The position numbers were made by a program, and so were the translations under genes. The notes under the pieces were generated by a model, which did not search any database, was not told the origin of the DNA, and was given only the letters and a program-made list of their open reading frames with translations. From Lingula anatina (lineage: Eukaryota > Brachiopoda > Lingulata > Lingulida > Lingulidae), in assembly GCF_001039355.2 (NCBI RefSeq), contig NW_019775473.1:199590-259589 (forward strand): 60,000 nucleotides of DNA, in the 5' to 3' direction. Below are positions 1-12,396 of this stretch, in pieces. How positions within the stretch are numbered: position 1 is the stretch's first letter; each line of letters starts with the position of its first letter.

Positions 1-1995
1 CCGATATTATATGCAATATATGAGACGAAGGGATTACTATGGTCGCCCAACTAGCACTAACAATGTTTCCGAAAGGCTTGGCCAACTTAGTCGAGTACTT
101 TTTGACCTCAGTAGAGACTTAAAGAGGGCAACTAAATAATATTGTTTTGTCATAAATGTTTATTCGCAAAAGTATGATTTTAGTGTTGGACATAACAAGG
201 TTTTTAATTTTTCTCCGAAAATGCTGCAAAATCACCGTTTCTTTATTCCATATGAGAATCGTTAAATCACATTAGCTACCTTTTCCCCTTATCATAAATG
301 TATTGTTTTAATTACCAGTAAACCATTTATTTTATAATAGTAAACAACAAACAAATTACCTCCAGTTTCTCTCTACATGACTAATCTCCTCTTGCACATA
401 AACAGGGAATCGCCTGTTGCTTTCTAACGTATTGGTAGTGGGTTACTTAAAGGAGCCCACAAAACGCCCCGGTTATTCGAACTCCTTGCGTATAACCTAA
501 CCACACAAGTGCCAAACATCACCACTGCCATTTTGCATTCGTCATTTGTTAAAGTAATTAAGTAGAGTGTATACGTATCTAACTTATATTATATAATTAA
601 GAGACCGAATATCTGTGACTTCTTATACAGTGTACTTTATAATAAAAAAAGAATGTCACCATCCGTATCATTTTTGAGATTAGAATAAGGTTGCTTTGAA
701 TAATTACAGTGTACTGAATAGGGGTTAACGCCGTATACACAGATCAATGTTTGTAACGTTTACATAAACCTATGAGATCTAATGCATCAGAACTGGGATC
801 ATATCAACAGAGAATTAATACATACGCTCTCTGATTACACAACACAGATCTACCGGTAGACATTGCTCGGAAACTATATTGTGTGCAGTGTTTCACAAAT
901 CTCTTGTTCAAAATATTTAAACTAGTTTAACCTTTGTATCCTCCAGACTGCTTTTTATGCCAATGTATTTGATTTAGATGTTTTAATAAATATGACAAGC
1001 TTGTTTTAAACATTTCCGAAGAAAGTGACAAAGGGAGCAGGATCACGAGATTAAATATTGACTTTGAAGCTAACTGGTTCTAGTATTGACTTCAGTTTGC
1101 TGCTCTGTGATACATTGTATACCAACATATTTTGTTTGCTTCTCAGTTAGATGCTGACTCCATTTCATAAAATAGAATCAACTGCGTTTCTGCTTGTAAT
1201 TACGGAATGCATGTTAAATGTCATACAGTGTGTTAGCAATGAAATTTCATAACTTATCATCATTAATAAAGAACGAAATATATACAAAAACAAGAATAAC
1301 TGTAGTTTATTTTCTTTGAACTCTGTAGCATTTGTTGGTTGTCTTGTAACTAGTTTTGTAAATCACGTGAGGATTTTTTTTTTTGCTCTGGGAAAGCGCC
1401 CATTATATCAGTTTCTTTGATTACACATGCTCATTCGCCACTAAGTCGCCATTGCCTGGTTTCCTGTTAATGATTTTAACCGTTTACAATAGTAGTAGAT
1501 TGAATGGTTTGTTTGTTCCTTGTGATCAAACAGCACTACTGCTTTAAGCAAAATAATATATGACCGGTGTGACGGGACTGGAAGACCGCTATAGAACCGT
1601 AGTCCATTCCCTTTTTCGCACAGATTTCATCGAGAGGGATTGACCTCGAAAAAGCATAAAAAGCAAGTGCAGATAAAAATTCTAATGAAATACATGTATT
1701 TTATTATAAGCTTTTCATATAAAACATTAAGTTAATTAATCATAATCGAAGATGGTCAAGCTTTTTTCTTTCTTACACATCTGAATCTTTTCAGAATTGT
1801 CTCTTCAGAACCTTGCTACTTTTTGTAGTCCTGCGACTGTTTCTTTATGCAACCAAGTGTTGCTGAATTTCGGGAAATTTTCATCATTCTTAATTTTTGA
1901 AAATTTAGTTTTCGGTTCATGCAAACCGGTAGAAAAATAAAAAGTGTGTGAATGCATTATTGTGCTATGGATTCTCTACTTTTGGTCTGTGATCG
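1..1995. other. AT-rich sequence without a recognisable gene
   Basis: I see no open frame with a recognisable domain, no tRNA and no clear repeat family here on either strand. The stretch is AT-rich with short homopolymer runs, such as a T run near 1373-1385. It may be intergenic or an intron of a gene outside the window. Confidence 0.5.
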
Positions 1996-2221
1996 TTAAA
2001 ACCCCCCTTGACACTGGGCAGCGTCCTTTCTGTGTCCTTTGTGCAACCAAGAAACTGGCATCGCTGTGGTCGTAAAAAGGAGGCACAGGCATCACTTAGG
2101 TTGCAGAATGAATGCTCAGAGATCTACCAGTTTTCGGCACGTAAAGTACTATTTTTTACTCTTAAACAAGGCCGTACGATAGGACGCAGAGAGGACGCCG
2201 TCCAGTGTAAAGGGGGCTTAA
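1996..2221. mobile_element. TTAA-flanked MITE
   Basis: A short non-autonomous inverted-repeat element. The left end reads CCCCCTTGACACTGG and continues GCGTCCT..CTG.GTCCT. The reverse complement of the right end reads CCCCCTTTACACTGG and continues in the same way, so the termini match over roughly 35 bases with a few mismatches. TTAA lies at 1996-1999 and again at 2218-2221, which fits a TTAA target-site duplication as made by piggyBac- or Kolobok-type transposases. The 76-codon open frame inside is most simply a by-product of this element. Confidence 0.65.
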
Positions 2222-2541
2222 TAACACAACCTTCCTAGTTACGCGGTAGATGTAAAATTATGAAATCCTGAATATAAATCTGCACACACTATACTTGGTC
2301 ATAGGCGGAAGGAAAAAAAACGTTCGTTTTAAAGTGATCAATAATAAATTGACATTTAACGCGACTATGTTATTGATTGTTACAAAACCGTGTACATGTA
2401 TACGTGCATTATCACTTGGCTAAATTACATCGTAAAAGCAGTCATCACTTACTTCAGTCATTGTTTCGATTATTTTCATTTGGTGAATATAGGTAGCAGT
2501 TATGCAATACTAATTTTGATCCGACAAACTAGACGACAGTT

Positions 2542-3209
2542 ATGGTATACATCAACAGAAGATTTAGACAACTATTACTTGCAGTATACCTTACCGTTTT
2601 TATCGTCATTTCGAAAGCTGTTTCGCTACGGTTGACTCCAGTACAGTGTGTGATGAGAGAAATACAGCGAGGCACCTGTCAGTATTCAAATGTTACTGAT
2701 TTCAATTCTTGTATTCTGATCGGGTATGGGCAACGACCAGCGCGGTATAGCAAAGCCTCACAGTTGTGCCTAATAGACGAAGCTGTGGGTAGGTCGTAAA
2801 TAAATTTTAGTATTTATCTTTTCATATATTTATATATTTACTAATTATGTATATATCTATCTTTATATCAATGTAGGTATTTTTTATTTATATTTTATCT
2901 TTATTCATTGTTTTTTTTTCAGTCAACATTGGATGCTGGAAAGACACCGCAGTGCGAGCCATCCCTACTCTAGAAGGCGCGGATCCTATTCTGGATGGTT
3001 ATTATTGGACCAGGATCAACGCCACTGAAAAGTGCTATGCTGCAGCAAGGAAGAGAGGGTATATTTATTTCGCTCTTCAGAACGGTGGCTGGTGCGCCTC
3101 GTCTCCGACTGCCGAGTTAACCTACACGAAGTACGGACGCTCTACAGCGTGTAATGTTGCTGGAACGGGAGGAGGATTGGCCAACCAAGTTTACAGAATA
3201 GATACTTAA
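2542..3209 (+). CDS. secreted WSC-like protein, paralogue A
   Basis: Coding exons 2542-2788 and 2923-3209, phase-1 intron with a GTAGGT donor and a polypyrimidine-CAG acceptor; 177 residues. The protein opens with basic residues and a hydrophobic run (about residues 9-27), read as a signal peptide. A short 4-Cys region follows (VQC, GTC, NSC, QLC). Exon 2 encodes a module starting IGCWKDT.VRAIPTLEG and ending in YGRSTAC..AGTGG.ANQVYRI, with C, GY..FALQ..GWC features like WSC-type carbohydrate-binding modules common in marine invertebrate secreted proteins. The start aligns with the Met at 6394 in paralogue B. A polyadenylation-like AATAAA lies at 3507-3512. Glycan binding is inferred from the module only; function is unknown. 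It is the most diverged of the three local copies. Confidence 0.75.
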
Positions 3210-6200
3210 CCAAGTCGCATTAGCGGTGACTTTATCTTAAAAACTGGACGAGCTTCAGGCACTGACAATTGTTTAGCCGACTGCATTTATTTCAAAAGCT
3301 ATTTAGTTCTGTGTTAAAGCAATATGAAATAATACAAGCAAAAATGCACAAAATTGTCATTACATGTACATGTATGATGCCAACCACCTATAGTCTGATG
3401 TTGACTGATTCCTTGGAAACTTGGTTTGGCGAGTTTTGCCACTGTTCCCTCAAAAAAGATGCTGACAATTTTCTGTTTTGGCTACACATCTGGTTGGGTT
3501 TATTTTAATAAAATTAAAATTTTCCAGGCTGATTGTTGAGAAGGACGATCTATGCTTATGTCTTGTCGCGTATGTTTCGTTGTACGTTGCCGATGGACGA
3601 TCTTACAGACAGTTTCTTGAGTAATTTCAATGGAAACAGCGACGTCTTCTTGTTCGCGCCGAAGCAGCACATCCACAATATTAGAAAGTCCTCCCTCAGG
3701 CTTTAAGACGAGGCATTGGCATCCTTCCAACGTGCTGAAAAAAATTGACTTGCAACCGAAAACACCAGTGATTGCGTCATCAGAGTAGAGTACGTATGGC
3801 CAGATCTGTTCTGCTAAGATCCGTTATACAGGGTACACAACTCTCACCCAAAATTTTGAATCACTGAAATAATATTTTGTCCAATCTCGTGACTTGAACA
3901 TTGTTTGTTGGTAAAGGTAACAACCAGCTTTATAAAGGGTGTAGTGACAGTTATCACAGATTAAATATGTATGTCTAATTTTCAAAATAATTTCCATCAT
4001 TTCTAGCATATTAATCAAAAACACTATTATTTGTTATACGAGTAAAGTTTTGTACAGTTAACATGCATGGTATTTGACAAACTAATCTTGTAGCTAGAAG
4101 TCCAGTAACTATTAACGTTAGCTATTATGCTAGAAATCGATCTGGTTCAACAGAACTTTGCATTGACAAGACTTTGTTGATTCCCTAACATTACAAATAA
4201 AGACGTAATAATGCCTTTGATTTATTTGACACCAACGAGAAAACAATGGATTTTCAAGCGGTCTTTATCAAGTCACCCAAAATGTGGGGAGTTACACGTA
4301 ATGTCTGCAAGAGGAGTATTGTTTTTCTTTCCAACTGACTTGATTTTGCCGACTTCAATTCAAAGTAAGGCGATTTTATTGATCTCGGTTAAAATTCATG
4401 TAGCCACCGGAAGCGGTCTTAAACCCAGGCGTCTACTGGTATGTCCTGCACTTGAGCAACTCCAATGGTAATGGTATGAGGCCAATGAATGCCAAAAAAT
4501 GTTAAAGTCCGTGATGCAGAATGAAATGTTTTGAAACCATTTTATTGAAATGTTTGAAATCGCGTTTGAAACAAGCGTTTGATCGTTAAATCTATATAAT
4601 TATATTGAATCTACGACGATTAAACAAGTAGAGAATTAAACTACTAGACGGTTTTCCTGTTTCCTGTTTTACTCTGAGTTGCCTCCAAAATCCCTCCTTC
4701 CTGTTAGCCGACGTAATGACCAATACCTCAAGTCAAAAATTGACTTTTGTTGACTAAAATAATGCTTTGATAAATTTTGAATTAAACTGCACTTTAAAAA
4801 ATGGATAACAATCTAAACATGGAACCAGCGCGATAACATGAAGGTAGGGCCTACATGTATAAAGACTGGCCCATTGAAAAGTAATAGCCATTAGGCTGCG
4901 CACTGCATTTTGAATAATACCACGGCGAGAAAAAAGGCAATAATACTATTTTAACATTTAAATTGCCTATGCCTGTTTGCAACACTTAAATTTAACGGGA
5001 AATCAATGCTGTTTCATCCATGACGTTTATACAAGGAAATGACAGTTTCAGGAAGCCCTTTTATAATTTTGATTTTGTTCATTAAAACTGACATTGACAA
5101 ATGTCTTGTGCAAACTGCCCGACATATAATATTACACAATGAAATATCCTGGTATACGTTTCAATTAAAATTGTACTTTTGATTATAAAGTCCATTAAAG
5201 GTCGTGGGTAGATTACTATATGATGTATGTCAGATGCACTGAGGATAGATGATAATGCTTGTGTAGCATAGTGTATATAAATTGCTGTAGTTGTGCACCA
5301 ATATTGTAAAACACAATGCCTACTGTTCCTTTAGGAAATACGTTGTATTTTTCGTCTCCAAATGTATTATTTATTACTAGTATTATATACAAATGTATTG
5401 TTTATCACTGTAACTATTATATTATTATTTTGATACAAATGCACTAGATAAAAAAGCAAGCATGTTTTGCAATAGGCTAGGTTAATTGATATTACATCTT
5501 TTTAATCATCTAACTGACAAGAAAGGGCAATATTCACCATTTCAGCCGAAGTTTGGATAACGCACAGATACTTGACAAAGTAAAAAAATTCAAAGAGGGT
5601 CGCCAAATAGACCAACAATAACAAATGTTAATTTGATGCAGTGGCATGACCAAACATCATAGCTATATTGTACGAAACCTGTTCTTGGTTAAGTGCCTAT
5701 TGTAGCATTATAATTATGCTGAAACAGCGCATTTTTCGATTGCATTGTTTCCTGCTGACGATTCCGTGTATTGTTGCAGTACCCAGTAAATTGAATGACA
5801 TGCTCTCCCCTTATAACAATAGAAATTAATTAAGTTGATAACAAAAACATACATTTTTGATTTTTTGTCTGTTGCCGATGAAAACTGACCCCCCCCCCCA
5901 ACTTAATCAAACGCATGCATAAAAGAAATTATCATGATAATAATATTGCCATTGTACGAAATCATAGAAGATAAGATGCTCAAAAATTTTAATCGTTGTA
6001 ACTAAAAATAAAACACATGCACTGGTATGATAATGTAATACACCTTCCACTTTCTAGCAAACTCATTTAATCAAAATACGCCAGGTAAAGCAACTGATAC
6101 GAATACTCGTGTGAACGTGCTGAGTGGCCATATAGACAGATCAGATGCCACTTTGTCTTCAATGTGATCGATAAAATGCTGACGCCCTAGACCTATTGCA

Positions 6201-6393
6201 ATAAATTTATTGATTGTACATGCACTTTCTACTAAGAATTGGCTCATAAGAGGCTTACAACTTGGCTAAAATACAAGCAACGTGCATTTAATTTGTTGGG
6301 CTACAAATGCTGCTATTTATTTCAATTTTTAATTTGGTGATCATAGGCAGCAGTAATTCAATTCAGTTTTCGATGAAGCTCAAGACGGCAGAT
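3210..6393. other. Intergenic, partly an old duplicate of 8.4-9.06 kb
   Basis: No gene found. About 4130-4800 is diverged but alignable with 8400-9060; both share a segment with ATCGATCTGGTTCAAC and GGTCTTTATCAAG. So the unit carrying gene A is an older copy of the unit carrying gene B. The equivalent of the Tg-1 terminal exon at 8949 is not recognisable here. Copy 1 of the recent 4.7-kb duplication starts at 5900, just after a 12-base C run (5889-5900 region). Confidence 0.6.
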
Positions 6394-7153
6394 ATGATAT
6401 TCATGAACAGAAGATATATACAACTATCCTTCGCAGTATACGTTACTGTTTTTATCATCATTTCCAAATCTGTTTCGCTTCGGTTGACTCCAGTTCAGTG
6501 TGTGATGAGAGAAACACAGCTAGGCACCTGTCAGTATTCAAATGTTACTGATTTAAATTCTTGTATTCTGATCGGGTATGGGCAACGACCAGCGCAGTAT
6601 AGCAAAGCCTCGCAGTTGTGTCTGGTGGACGAAGCTGTCGGTAGGTCATTAATTTTTTCTTTTCTTCTCCTTATACATGTAATCACACGTTGACCTATAA
6701 ATCTGTTCATTATCTTTGTCTTTTCTGTTGCTTTGATGTATATAGCATTGATTTAGGATAGGATATATAGGTCCAATAGTTTTCAGCTTAGGAGAAAACG
6801 CAGTGCATACATGTATACATGTGTATTAGAAGGTTAAACTGGAATTAAAGGCGTCCTTATATTTAGTTAACGTGGGGTGCTGGAAAGACACCGAAGAGCG
6901 AGCCATCCCTACCCTAGAGGGCGCGGATCCTATACTAGATGGACCATATGGAGGCAGGATCAACGCCATTGAAAAGTGTTATGCTGCGGCAAGGAAAAGA
7001 GGATATATTTATTTCGCTCTTCAGGCCGATGGCTGGTGCGCCTCGTCTCCGACTGCCGAGTTAACTTACACCAAGTACGGACGCTCTGCCGCTTGCAACG
7101 CGGTAGGAACTGGAGGGTATTGGGCCAGCCAAGTTTACAAAATAGACTTCTAA
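6394..7153 (+). CDS. secreted WSC-like protein, paralogue B
   Basis: Exons 6394-6640 and 6867-7153; phase-1 intron; 177 residues, same exon lengths (247 and 287 bases) as paralogues A and C. The start at 6394 is chosen because it aligns with A; an in-frame Met at 6307 would add 29 residues ahead of the hydrophobic signal sequence, which is less likely. Layout is signal peptide, 4-Cys linker region, then a WSC-like module from VGCWKDT.ERAIPTLEG to ASQVYKIDF. It differs from paralogue C at four residues that I can see (T/I and L/R before GTC, A/T in YSKxSQ, I/V in INAxEK). It converges on Tg gene H, whose last exon lies 1.8 kb downstream. Likely an extracellular lectin-like or mucosal protein; function is inferred. 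Confidence 0.75.
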
Positions 7154-8948
7154 CCAACTAGAATAAGCGGAGTCTTTATTCAGACAACTGAACGAGGCAC
7201 GCCTATTGGTGGAATTCTTTGATATTTGGGATCACATGTATAGCACAGAAAGACAGCAGAAATATTGTGAGAAAAATTAAAGTATATCCTTTGATATGCC
7301 TCTAAGCTATGCTATTTGAAATTATTCGGTGGTATTTGGTCAGGTTTATAACAAAAATTTATTAAAATTATCCACTGATATTCCTTGTTATTGCTTGTGC
7401 TACTATAGCTGTCCTTGCCGCAGTGGGCGAAAGCAGTCTTTTATAATTCGGGATGGATTACGCATGTACGTTGCTGAGTATTTTGTTTAGAGATATTCAT
7501 GAGTAGCCATAAGGGGCGGTGGTAATTGCGCATGCGTTACAGGACGGGTGGAGAAGATGTACGCAAACGAAGCCTGTGCAATGCCGCGTTTTGCTGATAT
7601 AAATACTGTAGATATAAATAATAATCCGGATCACCATCAAAATCTAATAATTTGTTTCTTGGTCCTATTCTGGCCTATCCTGAAAATTTCATTAAAATTT
7701 GTCTATGGCTTGTGCAGAAAATTTCTAACAGACAGACAAACTACATTGTAACTAACAAACAAACGTAAGGACCCGAAAATATGGCCTCCTTAGCAGAGGT
7801 AATAATTGCTTGATTAAGTGTTTATCATCCTGGCGTAAGATGGAGTTGTATTCTATATGATAAAACTTACATTGAAATATGTTCCCAATGAAACAGGAGC
7901 ATAATACTAGATTAACGTTAGCAGAAGCTTTATTGTTTTCGGCCAACAAATGCAGATTTGATCAATCCGTTAAAGCATAGATGGGTACGGTGCTTGCATA
8001 TACGCCAAAGGAAGAAATCAAGTTCTGATATAATATGCTTTCGGACTGTCGATGTGAAAGCATTTTATGACTGTATTATTTATTTATTTTTCAAGTTGTT
8101 AGAAATTATGCAGGTGATTGACTTTATTCATTTAAAATGAAATGCAGGTAGTAGAATAATTGGAAAAACTTAATCTAAGGGATCATACTAACTTATTTAA
8201 AAGTCTATCGATCAAGGCAATCAAATCACCAGAACAGCATCCCACCTTGTTTGGTGGCTTCCTAAATAATTAACAGTACAGGTATTTGTGATGCACGTGT
8301 ATATATATCATCTTGTGCAATTAGTTTACGGATGGCATTTGGTAGATTAGTTCATCAAATCAGTCCAGTGATTAGGGAGAATTGCTGTTATGTCTGACAT
8401 CGATCTGGTTCAACAAGATAATGCACTGACACCAAATTGTTGATTCAGGAACACGCAACAAACATACACGTATTTGTCTAAAATAAATATTTAAATCACT
8501 GCAAATAAACGGTAGATTTTCAACTGGTCTTTATCAAGCCACAGTGGGGAGTTGTACATGTACAGCTGTAGGTGTAGATGATGCATACAACAGGCGTATG
8601 TTTTTTTCTAACTGAATTTATTCTCTCGTCTTCAAAACAAAGTTAAGCGTTCTTATTGGTGTCAGGTACCCAATGTTTGTTTCTTTGACACAATTAAATC
8701 GTCAAGTGACATATCCTGTACTTAATCAAATCCAGTGGTAATGGTGAAAAGGATTTAAATTCTTAATTTATAAAAATGCATATATCGAAATCATTTTGTT
8801 GAAATTTTCAACACGCATTTGATCGTAAAGTTTGTCAAATAATAACTAATATTACACGTATACGTTCAGCAAAAGATGAGTAGGGGCTCGTTTTTAATGC
8901 ATTACGGCCTGTCTCACGTTCAGTTGAATCCTAAATGACTCATCCCTG
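7154..8948. other. Intergenic between convergent genes, with an interspersed repeat
   Basis: No gene supported. The 67-codon frame at 7548-7751 is repeated identically at 13413-13616, but it lies over an interspersed-repeat segment (listed separately) and copies the segmental duplication, so I do not call it coding. The rest is AT-rich and mirrored at about 13157-14910. Confidence 0.6.
7618..7805. repeat. Interspersed repeat with CAGACAGACAAAC / AGAGGTAATAA tail
   Basis: It contains CTATCCTGAAAATTTCATTA, then ACAGACAGACAAAC, then CCTCCTTAGCAGAGGTAATAA-like sequence (the last base falls outside a strict match). I recall this order of words from dispersed repeats in many invertebrate genomes, but I cannot name the family. 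The second copy in the window is at 13483-13670, explained by the segmental duplication. Confidence 0.45.
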
Positions 8949-10403
8949 CTAGCCAAAGTAGTTGCCTAAAAGTAAAAAATATCTGTCTTATTATCCCAAG
9001 TCGAACATTTACTGTTGTTATATTGACTTAGTTAACGCTATATGCTTTGGTAAGCTTGAAATTAAGAGAAAGGGAGAAACATTTTATAACATGTAGAAAA
9101 AATCCAACTCGTAAGAAAACTCATATTTTCATTATGAAATATCACGCTATGCATTTCCTCAGCATAGTAAACTAAAAAAGTTCATGACAAGTCGTCCTAT
9201 GTTATATATGAATATACCAGTACATTGGTAGTCTCTTACCTTTAGAATCACAGTTGAATGGCTTGTCGTTACCCCCCTTCTGACTGTACTCGTACTCCGC
9301 TCGTGCACATTCTAGCAAAAGACAAATAAAAAACACGATTAGACACTCTTTCGATGCTTGCAGTCAGTATTAGTAGAGCTGGGCTATGAAATTATGGTTC
9401 AAAATATGCTTAGACACTCTTTCGAAGATTGCAACAGTCGGACTTCGAAATTGTGGTTCAAGTCACTAATTTGGGGATCAAAAACACTAATCTGCGGCTC
9501 CAAGTAACAAACGACAATTTCGTTTACAAGGCCTGTACAAAATATTTTACTGATTTTTGGTTGGGAGAAGAGGATATCTATGGCAGCAAGAAGAACTTGA
9601 ACTGTCCCTTCAATTTGCCGCCTTTTCCTGACTTTATGGCTTTTCATAGCTTACCGCAACCCATATCAAGGGCCTCCCATATGTTAACCATGTAATTCGA
9701 AATACGATCTCCTTTTTTGGTCACGCACATGCACCTGTAAAGAAAAAGAACTGAACATTTATTTCTAAGTTTTTGATACGAGCTAATTAACATGGGATTG
9801 ATGTATATACCAGTACATATCAGCGTGAAAATCTGGTCCAAATTCAATTGCTAATGTTCAGCAAATCACACGTTTTTTTTCGTAATATATTTACTTTTGC
9901 TTTTTAGGTACGATTGTGACACAATTAGAATATTATAATTTCACAAAAAGAATACATCATAAACTCTGCTTCAGACAGGCACATACTACAAATGTAAATT
10001 TATTTATAAATCTTATTTCAATCGTACATGTATGTTTGTGACAAAGTCGCTCGTTACTTACTGTTTAAACTTGATTTTTGTACGATACAGATTCAGAATA
10101 ATGTTTTGGAATTGATTTAACTAGCTTGCATACCTTAATTACCACGCTCTCTTCTGAAATAACATCATTTTTCACAAATCTAATTTCAAAACCGATTCAA
10201 AGCAGACTATGACGCAATGTCTTGATCTACAGTAAAAAAAATTACAAAAAACATTAACATTTCCAAAGAAAAGATGGGGACTTACTTGGAGCCAAGACAC
10301 TGTTTGGGGGAATAATCGCCGTTGTCTTCACAGTTCAGTTTTGGAGCTCCTACTCTGGTCAGAAGGTTACCCTCAAAGTCAGCCTTGCGCTCCAAACAGT
10401 TCT
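8949..10403 (-). pseudogene. Tg-1 gene H, 5'-incomplete copy
   Basis: Exons in coding order: 10286-10403, 9655-9734, 9240-9311, 8949-8965. They match exons 3-6 of gene G with identical lengths and phases, and I see one residue difference (EGN versus EGS). They encode one full Tg-1 module (NCLERK, then APKLNC, QC, CMCVTKKGD, MGC), the first half of a second module (ECARAEY, FNCDSKG), and a terminal exon giving GNYFG and a stop. The signal-peptide exon and the exon completing the IGFBP-like domain are absent between 10404 and the single N at 11902. Either the gene lost its 5' half, or it is a partly assembled allele of gene G. Tg-1 modules in other animals often inhibit cysteine proteases, which is only a possibility here. 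Confidence 0.65.
9338..9461. repeat. Local direct repeat in Tg-H intron
   Basis: Two tandem copies share TTAGACACTCTTTCGA, then a cagtc/gggct segment and GAAATT.TGGTTCAA, at about 9338-9402 and 9408-9461. The equivalent pair lies at about 15295-15435 in gene G. Confidence 0.5.
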
Positions 10404-11902
10404 CTAGAAATAAAGTGTATAATTTATCACTTCCCTAAGCAAAATATCAGGCCTGCTGCAAATTTGTTCTGGAAACGTTTTAAAATAATCTTGCATTTTT
10501 AGGTTTTCAGAAAAAGTTTATCTAAAACTTCAAAAAACTGTTTGTGCAGCGTTTATATGAATTGTATACATACTTTTTAACATAAAAGAATATTACTGAT
10601 GTTAACTAATGGGGTATATCATACACTGTAAAAACAGTGCTTAGCATTTAAATACATACAACATACGTTAAGCACCTATACGCATTGAGAAATATGTGTA
10701 AAAGCTAAGCACGTATAGCTTTTCAAGCGTTTCACAGAAGAAAATGCTAGACACGTTGGCAGTGTTACACGTTTAGCTATGTGCTTAGCTTCACCGGTAT
10801 ATGGATCTAAAATAAGTCTATCACAAGCTAAGCACATTGGCTAAGCACTTCCCCTGCTAAGCGCGTGAGGCTGCTAAACACATGGAGCTGCTATAGGTGT
10901 GGAATTCCTAAACGCGTGGAGCTGCTGAACAATACCCTCTACCAAGGCTGTAGTTCTTGGGGACATTTTTTGCTGAGGTGACATCAGATTAGATTGACTA
11001 TCTGTTTATCTAGAGACATATCTGTTAATATCTGTGAAAAATCAATCTGTCGCCCTGGTAGAGGGTAGCTGAACAACAAGTTTAGCTTTTCAAGCTTCTT
11101 TCAGAAGAAATAAAAATGTTTAACATTCTTAGAAGTGTCGCACTTTTAGCTATGTGATTAGTTTCACCGGTCCCATAAGTTTATTACAAGGCTCAACAAT
11201 TTGGCTTAACACTTCCCCTTGTAAACGTGTGGAGCTGTTGAAGGCATGGAGCAGTCTGCTCGAACGCTTTGTGCCCTTCCTTGCAGTAACGCGTGCTTAT
11301 TTAAAATAGGCCTATTAAAGATGCATACAAAGTCAATTTTTTTGCTCAGCAACCAACCAAATACCAGTATATAGTTTCAAGAAGTATAATTAAGAAAATT
11401 GCCAGAAGGCATTGATTAATAATACCCGAAAAATGATATTTGAATGGATTTTTCTGTTAGCTTACTATCCTGTATATACAATGTACATGGGGCAGAAAAG
11501 TAGGTCACATAAGTAGGTTAAATTTCTGACCAAAAATTTAAAGAGCAGTCTAAAACTCTTTTATGGCTGATCGAGTGATTTATTCAGTTTGTCCCTTTAT
11601 TTGAGTCGTATTAGAATCTAGTAGAAGTGGTTTATATGTGTTACTGGCAACCCACGCTCCACCGATGCTCGGTTTATATGTACCTTTAAGTAATAATCCA
11701 AATAACAAATAACGTTTTCACGACGTTGTCAGATGGTTACATGCTGGTTATGGTATAGAAGAACATTATGGTAACGTTATGGGTGTTTTAATGATGTACA
11801 GTAACGTTATAATTTGTAAAAAGATTCGAAGACCGTTTCTACAAAATTTTATGATACATGTAACGTCATTTTGTGGAGTTTTATCAGCGTGTTTATAACA
11901 CN
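10404..11902. other. Repetitive unique block ending at a single N
   Basis: After 10623 this block no longer matches copy 2. It holds a diverged direct repeat (about 10719-10925 and 11077-11255). Both halves carry AGCTTTTCAAGC, CACTTTTAGCTATGTG-like and GGAGCTG words, and the first half has many GCTAAGCAC words. A MITE sits between them. No coding exon was found, notably none for the missing 5' part of gene H. The N at 11902 marks the junction with the next duplicated segment. Confidence 0.55.
10933..11067. mobile_element. 135-bp MITE with 9-bp target-site duplication
   Basis: Terminal inverted repeats TACCCTCTACCAAGGC at the left and GCCCTGGTAGAGGGTA at the right match at 15 of 16 positions. 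Identical 9-mers GCTGAACAA flank it at 10924-10932 and 11068-11076. Its right half, reverse-complemented, resembles the element at 29805: both have CTCTACCAGGG, then CAGATTGATTTTTCA and an ACAGATAT word. Confidence 0.75.
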
Positions 11903-12396
11903 AACTTAATCAAACGCATGCATAAATGAAATTATCATGATAATAATATCGCCATTGTACGAAATCATAGAAGATAAGATGCTCAAAAATTTTAATCGTT
12001 GTAACTAAAAATAAAATACATGCACTGGTATGATAATGTAATACACCTTCCACTTTCTAGCAAACTAATTTAATCATAATACGTCAGGTAATGCAACTGA
12101 TACGAATACTCGTGTGAACGTGCTGAGTGGCCATATAGACAGATCAGATGCCACTTTGTCTTCAATGTGATCGATAAAATGCTGACGCCCTAGACCTATT
12201 GCAATAAATTTATTGATTGTACATGCACTTTCTACTAAGAATTGGCGCATAAGAGGCTTACAACTTGGCTAAAATACAAGCAACGTGCATTTAATTTGTT
12301 GGGCTACAAATGCTGCTATTTATTTCAATTTTTAATTTGGTGATCATAGGCAGCAGTAATTCAATTCAGTTTTCGATGAAGCTCAAGACGGCAGAT

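Larger units (their letters stand above)
5900..10623. repeat. Recent segmental duplication, copy 1
   Basis: This segment matches 11903-16621 almost base for base. The offset is 6003 at the left end and 5971 at the right after a few indels. One indel is a roughly 140-bp block after 7203 that is missing in copy 2, and another is extra sequence in copy 2 near 14530-14640. It carries WSC-like gene B and the 3' four exons of Tg gene H. The sequences part company after 10623/16621, where copy 1 continues into unrelated repetitive DNA. Confidence 0.85.

Noticed and set aside
6307-6393. Upstream Met extending WSC-like gene B (and 12310 in C)
   Set aside because: Would place 29 residues before the hydrophobic signal segment; paralogue A supports the start at 6394.
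7548-7751. 67-codon frame repeated identically at 13413-13616
   Set aside because: Identity is explained by the recent segmental duplication, and the frame overlies an interspersed repeat with no coding signature.
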